Source: Ophiura sarsii
Lineage: Eukaryota; Echinodermata; Ophiuroidea; Amphilepidida; Ophiuridae
Length of the DNA: 64,000 nt
Assembly: GCA_035610835.1 (NCBI GenBank)
Contig: CM069452.1
Span: forward strand, 9,195,109 to 9,259,108
Reading direction: 5' to 3'
Each line of letters opens with the position of its first letter. Within the stretch, counting starts at the first letter, position 1. Positions 14,601 through 26,600 of this stretch are shown in pieces. The translations under genes and the position numbers were made by a program. A model generated the notes under the pieces. It ran no database searches. It saw only the letters and a list, made by a program, of their open reading frames with translations, and was not told the DNA's origin.

Positions 14601-17600
14601 ATCTCAAATGTTGCGCATATGCTTCAGGTAATTATATAATAATTTAAAGGCAGGCTTGTCTGGTTTTAAAAACATTTGCAGAACAAGAATATAAACCATG
14701 TATTATTAACCATGTTACCTTTGTGTAGATGTGCTATTTTTTATCAAAAATGTATGATTAAGTTATGGTTAATACCTGTAACATCTATGTCCATTTTGAA
14801 TTTGACTTTTTTGCACAATACTTTGAACAAAATTGGATCAATCTAAGTTAGCAATTAATGTTGAAACTTGAATTTCAGCGTGTGTTTAGAATGAAAATTT
14901 ACTGTGTATTAGAAATCAGTTCTGGATTTCCGCAGCATACACTTGCCAATCTAGAATTGTGTCCAACAGATTATGGATGGCAGCAACTATAGTAAGGCAA
15001 AACTAAAATTAACATGTTTAGCTTCCCCTACCGCTCCCTTTTTTGGGGTCCACTTCAATTTTCTTTTCTTTTTTAAAATTTCAGTTATACATGCTTTGTT
15101 CAGGTTTAGGTTTCAGAGTTTTAAAATAGCTTTGTGTCTTTATATGCCTTTAAAACAAGTTTTGTGGTTACCAACCCCTCATAACCATGAAATAAAAACA
15201 ATTTTAAGGGGCATTAAGAGATTGGTCGAGAAAAATGAAATTTGGTAAAAAGGAATTGCTTCAATAGATAAGGTATGTAGGAACTCAGAAGTGTAATGAT
15301 TTATGGGGAAACGGTTAAAAAACTACACTAGATTGAAATTTGGTTGAATCAAGTGATGTGGTGAGTGATGCTGATAATTTCGATGTCATCTACATCGTGA
15401 AATTTTACATGATAGACGGTGAATTAAGGTTTCCGATTGTAGTTAGTATTGCGTAGCTGCAAAAATCCTAATTTCCAGGAGAAAAAAAATTGATGGCGCA
15501 CTCCCATACGTATCTCTCAGTCCCCCTTCAAAAGAGGCCTCTTCCTCTTTATAGTTTGCAAAGTTTATCGCTAATAAGATCGATTTTGTGTTCAAAAGTT
15601 TAAAAAAGAAAAGAAAAAAGTCCTCCTATCCCTTTAAAAAAAAAAGTCTGGACGCTAAACGTGTTTGTTTTTTAAAATTGCCTAATGCCCATCTTTTTTG
15701 GCATGATGCACTCATATTATATTGATGGTTGTTCTTGATTGGCTTTGTCACACAGGTGGGTATTGCTTCAACCCCAGAACTCTACCAGAAGGAAGGAAGA
15801 TCTTTGAAATGGAAACAGTACTATCCATTAGGAGTCGCAAACAGTCTACACAGATACAAAAGAGAGTTTGGTCAATGGTAGGTATTATTACATTATTGAC
15901 TTATTGGAATATAATGTTGCATGTACTATCCATCAGGAGTCGCAAACAGTCTACACAGATACAAAAGAGAGTTTGGTCAATGGTAGGTATTATTACATTA
16001 TTGACTTATTGGAATATAATGTTGCATGTACTATCCATCAGGAGTCGCAAACAGTCTACACAGATACAAAAGAGAGTTTGGTCAATGGTAGGTATTATTA
16101 CATTATTGACTTATTGGAATATAACGTTGCATGTACTATCCATCAGGAGTCGCAAGCAGTCTACACAGATACAAAAGAGAGTTTGGTCAATGGTAGGTAG
16201 TATTACATTATTGACTTATTGGAATATAACGTTGCATGTACTATCCATCAGGAGTCGCAAACAGTCTACACAGATACAAAAGAGAGTTTGGTCAATGGTA
16301 GGTATTATTACATTATTGACTTATTGGAATATAATGTTGCATGTACTATCCATCAGGAGTCGCAAACAGTCTACACAGATACAAAAGATAGTTTGGTCAA
16401 TGGTAGGTATTATTACATTATTGACTTATTGGAATATAACGTTGCATGTACTATCCATCAGGAGTCGCAAACAGTCTACACAGATACAAAAGAGAGTTTG
16501 GTCAATGGTAGGTAGTATTACATTATTGCCTTATTGGAATATAACGTTGCATGTACTATCCATCAGGAGTCGCAAACAGTCTACACAGATACAAAAGAGA
16601 GTTTGGTCAATGGTAGGTAGTATTACATTATTGACTTATTGGAATATAACGTTGCATGTACTATCCATCAGGAGTCGCAAACAGTCTACACAGATACAAA
16701 AGAGAGTTTGGTCAATGGTAGGTATTATTACATTATTGACTTATTGGAATATAATGTTGCATGTACTATCCATCAGGAGTCGCAAACAGTCTACACAGAT
16801 ACAAAAGAGAGTTTGGTCAATGGTAGGTATTATTACATTATTGTCTACACAGATACAAAAGAGAGTTTGGTCAATGGTAGGTAGTATTACATTATTGACT
16901 TATTGGAATATAACGTTGCATGTACTATCCATCAGGAGTCGTAAACAGTCTACACAGATACAAAAGAGAGTTTGGTCAATGGTAGGTATTATTACATTAT
17001 TGACTTATTAGAATATAACGTTGCATGTACTATCCATCAGGAGTCGCAAACAGTCTACACAGATACAAAAGAGAGTTTGGTCAATGGTAGGTAGTATTAC
17101 GTGATAGACTTATTGGAATATAACGTTGCACGTACTATCCATCAGGAGTCGCAAACGGTCTACACAGATACAAAAGAGAGTTTGGTCAATGGTAGGTATT
17201 ATTACATTATTGACTTATTGGAATATAACGTTGCATGTACTATCCATCAGGAGTCGTAAACAGTCTACACAGATACAAAAGAGAGTTTGGTCAATGGTAG
17301 GTAGTATTACATTATTGACTTATTGGAATATAACGTTGCATGTACTATCCATCAGGAGTCGCAAACAGTCTACACAGATACAAAAGAGAGTTTGGTCAAT
17401 GGTAGGTAGTATTACATTATTGACTTATTGGAATATAACGTTGCATGTACTATCCATCAGGAGTCGCAAACAGTCTACACAGATACAAAAGAGAGTTTGG
17501 TCAATGGTAGGTAGTATTACATTATTGACTTATTGGAATATAACGTTGCATGTACTATCCATCAGGAGTCGCAAACAGTCTACACAGATACAAAAGAGAG

Positions 17601-20600
17601 TTTGGTCAATGGTAGGTATTATTACATTATTGACTTATTGGAATATAACGTTGCATGTACTATCCATCAGGAGTCGTAAACAGTCTACACAGATACAAAA
17701 GAGAGTTTGGTCAATGGTAGGTATTATTACATTATTGACTTATTGGAATATAACGTTGCATGTACTATCCATCAGGAGTCGCAAACAGTCTACACAGATA
17801 CAAAAGAGAGTTTGGTCAATGGTAGGTATTATTACATTATTGACTTATTGGAATATAACGTTGCATGTACTATCCATCAGGAGTCGCAAACAGTCTACAC
17901 AGATACAAAAGAGAGTTTGGTCAATGGTAGGTAGTATTACATTATTGACTTATTGGAATATAACGTTGCATGTACTATCCATCAGGAGTCGCAAACAGTC
18001 TACACAGATACAAAAGAGAGTTTGGTCAATGGTAGGTATTATTACATTATTGACTTATTGGAATATAACGTTGCATGTACTATCCATCAGGAGTCGTAAA
18101 CAGTCTACACAGATACAAAAGAGAGTTTGGTCAATGGTAGGTATTATTACATTATTGACTTATTGGAATATAACGTTGCATGTACTATCCATCAGGAGTC
18201 GCAAACAGTCTACACAGATACAAAAGAGAGTTTGGTCAATGGTAGGTATTATTACATTATTGACTTATTGGAATATAATGTTGCATGTACTATCCATCAG
18301 GAGTCGCAAACAGTCTACACAGATACAAAAGAGAGTTTGGTCAATGGTAGGTATTATTACATTATTGACTTATTGGAATATAACGTTGCATGTACTATCC
18401 ATCAGGAGTCGCAAGCAGTCTACACAGATACAAAAGAGAGTTTGGTCAATGGTAGGTAGTATTACATTATTGACTTATTGGAATATAACGTTGCATGTAC
18501 TATCCATCAGGAGTCGTAAACAGTCTACACAGATACAAAAGAGAGTTTGGTCAATGGTAGGTATTATTACATTATTGACTTATTGGAATATAACGTTGCA
18601 TGTACTATCCATCAGAAGTCGCAAACAGTCTACACAGATACAAAAGAGAGTTTGGTCAATGGTAGGTAAACAGTCTACACAGATACAAAAGAGAGTTTGG
18701 TCAATGGTAGGTATTATTACATTGTTGCCTTATTGGAATATAACGTTGCATGTACTATCCATCAGGAGTCGTAAACAGTCTACACAGATACAAAAGAGAG
18801 TTTGGTCAATGGTAGGTATTATTACATTATTGACTTATTGGAATATAACGTTGCATGTTCTATCCATCAGGAGTCGCAAACAGTCTACACAGATACAAAA
18901 GAGAGTTTGGTCAATGGTAGGTATTATTACATTATTGACTTATTGGAATATAACGTTGCATGTACTATCCATCAGGAGTCGCAAACAGTCTACACAGATA
19001 CAAAAGAGAGTTTGGTCAATGGTAGGTATTATTACATTATTGACTTATTGGAATATAACGTTGCATGTACTATCCATCAGGAGTCGCAAACAGTCTACAC
19101 GGATACAAAAGAGAGTTTGGTCAATGGTAGGTATTATACATTATTGACTTATTGGAATATAACGTTGCATGTACTATCCATCAGGAGTCGCAAACAGTCT
19201 ACACAGATACAAAAGAGAGTTTGGTCAATGGTAGGTATTATACATTATTGACTTATTGGAATATAACGTTGCATGTACTATCCATCAGGAGTCGCAAACA
19301 GTCTACACAGATACAAAAGAGAGTTTGGTCAATGGTAGGTAGTATTACATTATTGTCTACACAGATACAAAAGAGAGTTTGGTCAATGGTAGGTAGTATT
19401 ACATTATTGACTTATTGGAATATAACGTTGCATGTACTATCCATCAGGAGTCGCAAACAGTCTACACAAATACAAAAGAGTTTGGTCAATGGTAGGTAGT
19501 ATTACATTATTAACTTATTGGAATATAACGTTGCATGTACTATCCATCAGGAGTCGCAAACAGTCTACACAGATACAAAAGAGAGTTTGGTCAATGGTAG
19601 GTAGTATTACATTATTGACTTATTGGAATATAACGTTGCATGTACTATCCATCAGGAGTCGTAAACAGTCTACACAGATACAAAAAAGAGTTTGGTCAAT
19701 GGTAGGTAGTATTACATTATTGACTTATTGGAATATAACGTTGCATGTACTATCCATCAGGAGTCGCAAACAGTCTACACAGATACAAAAGAGAGTTTGG
19801 TCAATGGTAGGTAGTATTACATTATTGACTTATTGGAATATAACGTTGCATGTACTATCCATCAGGAGTCGCAAACAGTCTACACAGATACAAAAGAGAG
19901 TTTGGTCAATAGTAGGTATTATTACATTATTGACTTATTGGAATATAACGTTGCATGTACTATCCATCAGGAGTCGTAAACAGTCTACACAGATACAAAA
20001 GAGAGTTTGGTCAATGGTAGGTAAACAGTCTACACAGATACAAAAGAGAGTTTGGTCAATGGTAGGTAAACAGTCTACACAGATACAAAAGAGAGTTTGG
20101 TCAATGGTAGGTAGTATTACATTATTGACTTATTGGAATATAACGCTGCATGTACTATCCATCAGGAGTCGCAAACAGTCTACACAGATACAAAAGAGAG
20201 TTTGGTCAATGGTAGGTACAGGGTGTCCCAAAAGTCTATGCACGTTTTTGAAGAGTCATATCTCATAAAATATAAATCATATGGTATAAATTTAACCATA
20301 TTTTGATAGACGAGATTTGGGAAAATATTTTGATACCAAACATAACCCTATTGGTGAACCCACAACATTATAAAACTGGTTGAAAGTTTTTGGCCGTGTG
20401 AGACCCACCCATACCAACTACCACACATTGTTGCTAAAACAGGTGCGCATAAATTAACGGTATGAAAGCAACGTTGCGCATTAGTCACAGTTCACTGCTT
20501 ACCTTGCAACATTAATGTTATTACTAAACTCGGTCACTCACAACATAAATAGGCGTAAGTAGACAACAGCAAAAGTCTTCATTCAAGAGGGTTTACAGCA

Positions 20601-23600
20601 TAGATAAGCGAATACAAATTGTATGGTTCTACGCTGAAACAAATACAGTTCAACTTACTTTATAAAAGTTCAGAAAACATTTTAAAGTGAAACGCGCACC
20701 AGGAAGAATATCCATTCTTTAGTTGGTGGATACATTTTTGAACACAGGAACTGTGCATGATTTGTCTCGATGTGGTAGAAAAAAGACTGGTTAAGATCAA
20801 CAAGTCACATTGATGTCATAGACATAAGACATGCAGTAGCCAAAAGTCCAAAGAGATATATTCGCTGTGTGATGTGTGTGTTCACTTTTCTGTTATGTTA
20901 TTCAATTTGTTTAGGTCTGTGTTTTTGCATTAGCACACGTCTCTGTATAAATGGAAAACATTTAAACTAGATTTCACTATAGAAACGAAAAATATGTGTG
21001 ATATAGTTTGTCATTATGATGGGATCACTGTAATGTAAAATTTTAAATATTACAATTGACGGATCACTTTCCGTGTAACCAACTCTACCCGTCTTTTTGT
21101 TAATCTCGATAGGTATGGATTTATGAACTTTATTCCTCCGAAGTATAAAATTACATTTTTGCAGTAATACATATTTCACTTCTAGGGTGGCATTACAAAC
21201 AGATGTTACTCCAATGTTTGGTATCAAAATTATTTCCCACATCTCCTCTTTCTAAATATGTATTCATATTTTCAATACGACTTATATTTTGTGAAATACA
21301 AAGCTTCAAAGTCGTGCATAGACTTTTGGGACACCCTGTAGTATTACATTATTGACTTATTGGAATATAACGTTGCATGTACTATACATCAGGAGTCGCA
21401 AACAGTCTACACAGATACAAAAGAGAGTTTGGTCAATGGTAGGTAAACAGTCTACACAAATACAAAAGAGAGTTTGGTCAATGGTAGGTAAACAGTCTAC
21501 ACAGATACAAAAGAGAGTTTGGTCAATGGTAGGTAGTATTACATTATTGACTTATTGGAATATAACGTTGCATGTACTATCCATCAGGAGTCGCAAGCAG
21601 TCTACACAGATACAAAAGAGAGTTTGGTCAATGGTAGGTAGTATTACATTATTGACTTATTGGAATATAACGTTGCATGTACTATCCATCAGGAGTCGTA
21701 AACAGTCTACACAGATACAAAAGAGAGTTTGGTCAATGGTAGGTATTATTACATTATTGACTTATTGGAATATAACGTTGCATGTACTATCCATCAGAAG
21801 TCGCAAACAGTCTACACAGATACAAAAGAGAGTTTGGTCAATGGTAGGTAAACAGTCTACACAGATACAAAAGAGAGTTTGGTCAATGGTAGGTATTATT
21901 ACATTGTTGCCTTATTGGAATATAACGTTGCATGTACTATCCATCAGGAGTCGTAAACAGTCTACACAGATACAAAAGAGAGTTTGGTCAATGGTAGGTA
22001 TTATTACATTATTGACTTATTGGAATATAACGTTGCATGTTCTATCCATCAGGAGTCGCAAACAGTCTACACAGATACAAAAGAGAGTTTGGTCAATGGT
22101 AGGTATTATTACATTATTGACTTATTGGAATATAACGTTGCATGTACTATCCATCAGGAGTCGCAAACAGTCTACACAGATACAAAAGAGAGTTTGGTCA
22201 ATGGTAGGTATTATTACATTATTGACTTATTGGAATATAACGTTGCATGTACTATCCATCAGGAGTCGCAAACAGTCTACACAGATACAAAAGAGAGTTT
22301 GGTCAATGGTAGGTATTATACATTATTGACTTATTGGAATATAACGTTGCATGTACTATCCATCAGGAGTCGCAAACAGTCTACACAGATACAAAAGAGA
22401 GTTTGGTCAATGGTAGGTATTATACATTATTGACTTATTGGAATATAACGTTGCATGTACTATCCATCAGGAGTCGCAAACAGTCTACACAGATACAAAA
22501 GAGAGTTTGGTCAATGGTAGGTAGTATTACATTATTGTCTACACAGATACAAAAGAGAGTTTGGTCAATGGTAGGTAGTATTACATTATTGACTTATTGG
22601 AATATAACGTTGCATGTACTATCCATCAGGAGTCGCAAACAGTCTACACAAATACAAAAGAGTTTGGTCAATGGTAGGTAGTATTACATTATTAACTTAT
22701 TGGAATATAACGTTGCATGTACTATCCATCAGGAGTCGCAAACAGTCTACACAGATACAAAAGAGAGTTTGGTCAATGGTAGGTAGTATTACATTATTGA
22801 CTTATTGGAATATAACGTTGCATGTACTATCCATCAGGAGTCGTAAACAGTCTACACAGATACAAAAAAGAGTTTGGTCAATGGTAGGTAGTATTACATT
22901 ATTGACTTATTGGAATATAACGTTGCATGTACTATCCATCAGGAGTCGCAAACAGTCTACACAGATACAAAAGAGAGTTTGGTCAATGGTAGGTAGTATT
23001 ACATTATTGACTTATTGGAATATAACGTTGCATGTACTATCCATCAGGAGTCGCAAACAGTCTACACAGATACAAAAGAGAGTTTGGTCAATAGTAGGTA
23101 TTATTACATTATTGACTTATTGGAATATAACGTTGCATGTACTATCCATCAGGAGTCGTAAACAGTCTACACAGATACAAAAGAGAGTTTGGTCAATGAT
23201 AGGTAAACAGTCTACACAGATACAAAAGAGAGTTTGGTCAATGGTAGGTAAACAGTCTACACAGATACAAAAGAGAGTTTGGTCAATGGTAGGTAGTATT
23301 ACATTATTGACTTATTGGAATATAACGCTGCATGTACTATCCATCAGGAGTCGCAAACAGTCTACACAGATACAAAAGAGAGTTTGGTCAATGGTAGGTA
23401 GTATTACATTATTGACTTATTGGAATATAACGTTGCATGTACTATACATCAGGAGTCGCAAACAGTCTACACAGATACAAAAGAGAGTTTGGTCAATGGT
23501 AGGTAAACAGTCTACACAAATACAAAAGAGAGTTTGGTCAATGGTAGGTAAACAGTCTACACAGATACAAAAGAGAGTTTGGTCAATGGTAGGTAGTATT

Positions 23601-26600
23601 ACATTATTGACTTATTGGAATATAACGTTGCATGTACTATCCATCAGGAGTCGCAAACAATCTACCCAGATACAAAAGAGAGTTTGGTCAATGGTAGGTA
23701 GTATTACATTATTGACTTATTGGAATATAACGTTGCATGTACTATCCATCAGGAGTCGCAAACAGTCTACACAGATACAAAAGAGAGTTTGGTCAATGGT
23801 AGGTAAACAGTCTACACAGATACAAAAGAGAGTTTGGTCAATGGTAGGTAGTATTACATTATTGACTTATTGGAATATAACGTTGCATGTACTATCCATC
23901 AGGAGTCGCAAACAGTCTACACAGATACAAAAGAGAGTTTGGTCAATGGTAGGTATTATTACATTATTGACTTATTGGAATATAACGTTGCATGTACTAT
24001 CCATCAGGAGTCGCAAACAGTCTACACAGATACAAAAGAGAGTTTGGTCAATGGTAGGTAGTATTACATTATTGACTTATTGGAATATAACGTTGCATGT
24101 ACTATCCATCAGGAGTCGCAAACAGTCTACACAGATACAAAAGAGAGTTTGGTCAATGGTAGGTAGTATTACATTATTGACTTATTGGAATATAACGTTG
24201 CATGTACTATCCATCAGGAGTCGCAAACAGTCTACACAGATACAAAAGAGAGTTTGGTCAATGGTAGGTAGTATTACATTATTGACTTATTGGAATATAA
24301 CGTTGCATGTACTATCCATCAGGAGTCGCAAACAGTCTACACAGATACAAAAGAGAGTTTGGTCAATGGTAGGTATTATTACATTATTGACTTATTGGAA
24401 TATAACGTTGCATGTACTATCCATCAGGAGTCGCAAACAGTCTACACAGATACAAAAGAGAGTTTGGTCAATGGTAGGTATTATTACATTATTGACTTAT
24501 TGGAATATAATGTTGCATACATATTTATGTGATAAAATTGGTTGTCTTGTCCCTTCCCTGCTGTCATGAGCATAAAGGTCAAGATAGCGCCCTCTCAAAG
24601 TATCATGTCAAAAGATGTGGTTAATTAAAATGATTCCGTATTAATAATATTGTGTCGTAATTTGCTGTCAACAATTGTTTTTAATCAACGAATCATCACC
24701 AATTATGAAGTCAGTACTAACACCAGAGTCTTCTCAACAGCATGTAATCATCAGTAATCATCAAAAATTCACTATAGTACTTTTAATCATGTTTTCTATC
24801 ATCGATATTAATTAGTTTGTTGATCATGATGAACGGGTGGGATTCCATCTCTCCACCCGAATCCTCGAGACATCGTATAAAAGCCGAATATTTCATATTT
24901 TACATAATAATAAGAAATGGGCAAGCCATCCTAAGATCTTCCTAGTCCTAAAAATTATGCCATCCACATTCTGACACATGGCCAAAGGAGACCTGGTTAT
25001 CCATATGCATCATATTTAACCTAGGGATGATGTAAACATGATTCTAGAACTAGAATCTGCTGTGCATGGACAAATCTTGTGGGCGCCTACCCTGCAACCA
25101 AAGGATGATGATAGTGATGTATGAATTGAAAGCTGTACTTATAAAGTGACATGACTGACATCCCTCTCTTGTGAAAGCAAAAGGACTCTAGTTGCATATT
25201 TGGTGTTTTGCGAATCCAACACCTGATGCTTATAAATTTACTTTCCGATCATGATCAATATTTATCATAGAATATTTTCTTTCAAACAGGAAGAGTTGTA
25301 TACATTTGATGACATACCCTATGCAACACAAGTGGAGCACAGTACACCTATAGAAATCAAGAAGCCTGCAGCACATGCCTATTCGTAAGTAGTGGATGCA
25401 ACCAGCTAAGATATGTACCCAAAGAAGATATCTTGAGCAACACCAGCATGCTTCACTTTCATCACACGACCACTGGTTTCTGTCACCAGTGTCCACTGGT
25501 TCTCATTGACATTACATTGCAATGAAAGGCTTATAATGGTCTTAAACGAGGGTCTTTAAGAAAATGCTGCAAGTAGTTCAACTGATGTGACTTCAATTCA
25601 GTCCTCTTGTTTTTCTTTAAACCCTTACCAGACAGATCCTTTGGGAATATCTCAAGGTTGAGATTTCTCCATCTTAACTCTATTTCATCTGTCACCAAAT
25701 GAACAGGTGTAAGCTAGTTCACCCAGGGTGAACTGTCGAAGTGGTCTTTGCCTTTAAAGATTCTTCTTTTTGTTGTTGAATAAAACATATGATGTAAGTT
25801 TTAGTTGGGATTCAACTTGATTTCATGAATGTGGCCAAGTAATGCATATCTGTACCACATATTAGAAGTTAGAAGTCAGACAACCTTTTAACTTATATTT
25901 ACTTCAGCACATCTTTGGCATAGTTTGAGGAAAGCCATGTTGGTACTATAGTGATGCTAAGCATGCTGCACTGCACACAAAAAATCTTTTTGAAATTAAG
26001 ATTTTACCAGTATGACCTAGTGTTGACACTCATGTTGGGATTTCTTTCAAAGCATATCTTTCAGGTTGGAGGACAATTTCAGATAGCTTTGTATCAATGA
26101 GGAAATTTTTGATTTGTGTGCTTTCATATGGGTCAATTTTCCCCCAAAAGAGATAAGAGATTTCATTTATCCTGTGACATAATAATAAGTAAGTGCAATC
26201 CAGGTGCTGGTTTGATTGCTATTATTTATTTTATATATTTCTTGTGCAGTGGTGGAACTTCAGATTTTTTCCAAATAGCCAGTCGGGCAGGTAACTCACA
26301 GAATTTACCTGCCCGACAAAAATTCCACCAGCCCAAGGTTTTTTTTATATAATATTTTGCAGAAAACAATTAAGAGCAAGAGTACTTTTATACTACAATT
26401 ACATGTTTTTGTCTTTATTGTATGATGTACCACTGTAACCCTAGCCCGTTACAGCTCCTCGTATATTCATCATGTTCATCAATCCAATACTCTCTTTAAT
26501 CGCCTATCAACCCGATCTCCTCTATCATGACACACGGTCTGACGATGAAATGATACTGTTAATACTTAAAATAATACACTTTGAGCTTCAAAAATGTTAC

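Larger units (their letters stand above)
15819..24518 (+). repeat. 105-bp satellite derived from the exon 14/intron 14 boundary, about 72 units
   Basis: The unit is 59 bp of exon 14 (15819-15877) plus the first 46 bp of intron 14, repeated head to tail. Each copy keeps the exon end and the ATG|GTAGGT donor. Array copies have CATCAGGAG where the true exon has CATTAGGAG. Shortened units lose 60 bp (GGTAGGTAAACAG junction, for example 18666, 20022, 21442, 23203) or join ATTATTGTCTACAC (16842, 19352, 22535). A 1,120-bp transposon interrupts it. Long in-frame ORFs (up to about 670 codons) exist only because 105 is divisible by three; 1-2-nt deletions (near 19131, 19461) break them. Confidence 0.97.

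Noticed and set aside
15722..17011. 429-codon open frame as a repeat-protein gene
   Set aside because: It is exon 14 running into its intronic satellite. The frame stays open because 105 is divisible by three, and other stretches of the array have 1-2-nt shifts and stops. Kept only as an isoform hypothesis.
15819..24518. CRISPR-like array
   Set aside because: Units are contiguous 105-bp repeats without unique spacers, in an animal gene intron. The same applies to the 42-bp and 21-bp arrays.
17126..24569. Long repeat ORFs (up to about 670 codons) in the 105-bp array
   Set aside because: Same satellite artefact; no start context, and several overlapping frames are equally open.
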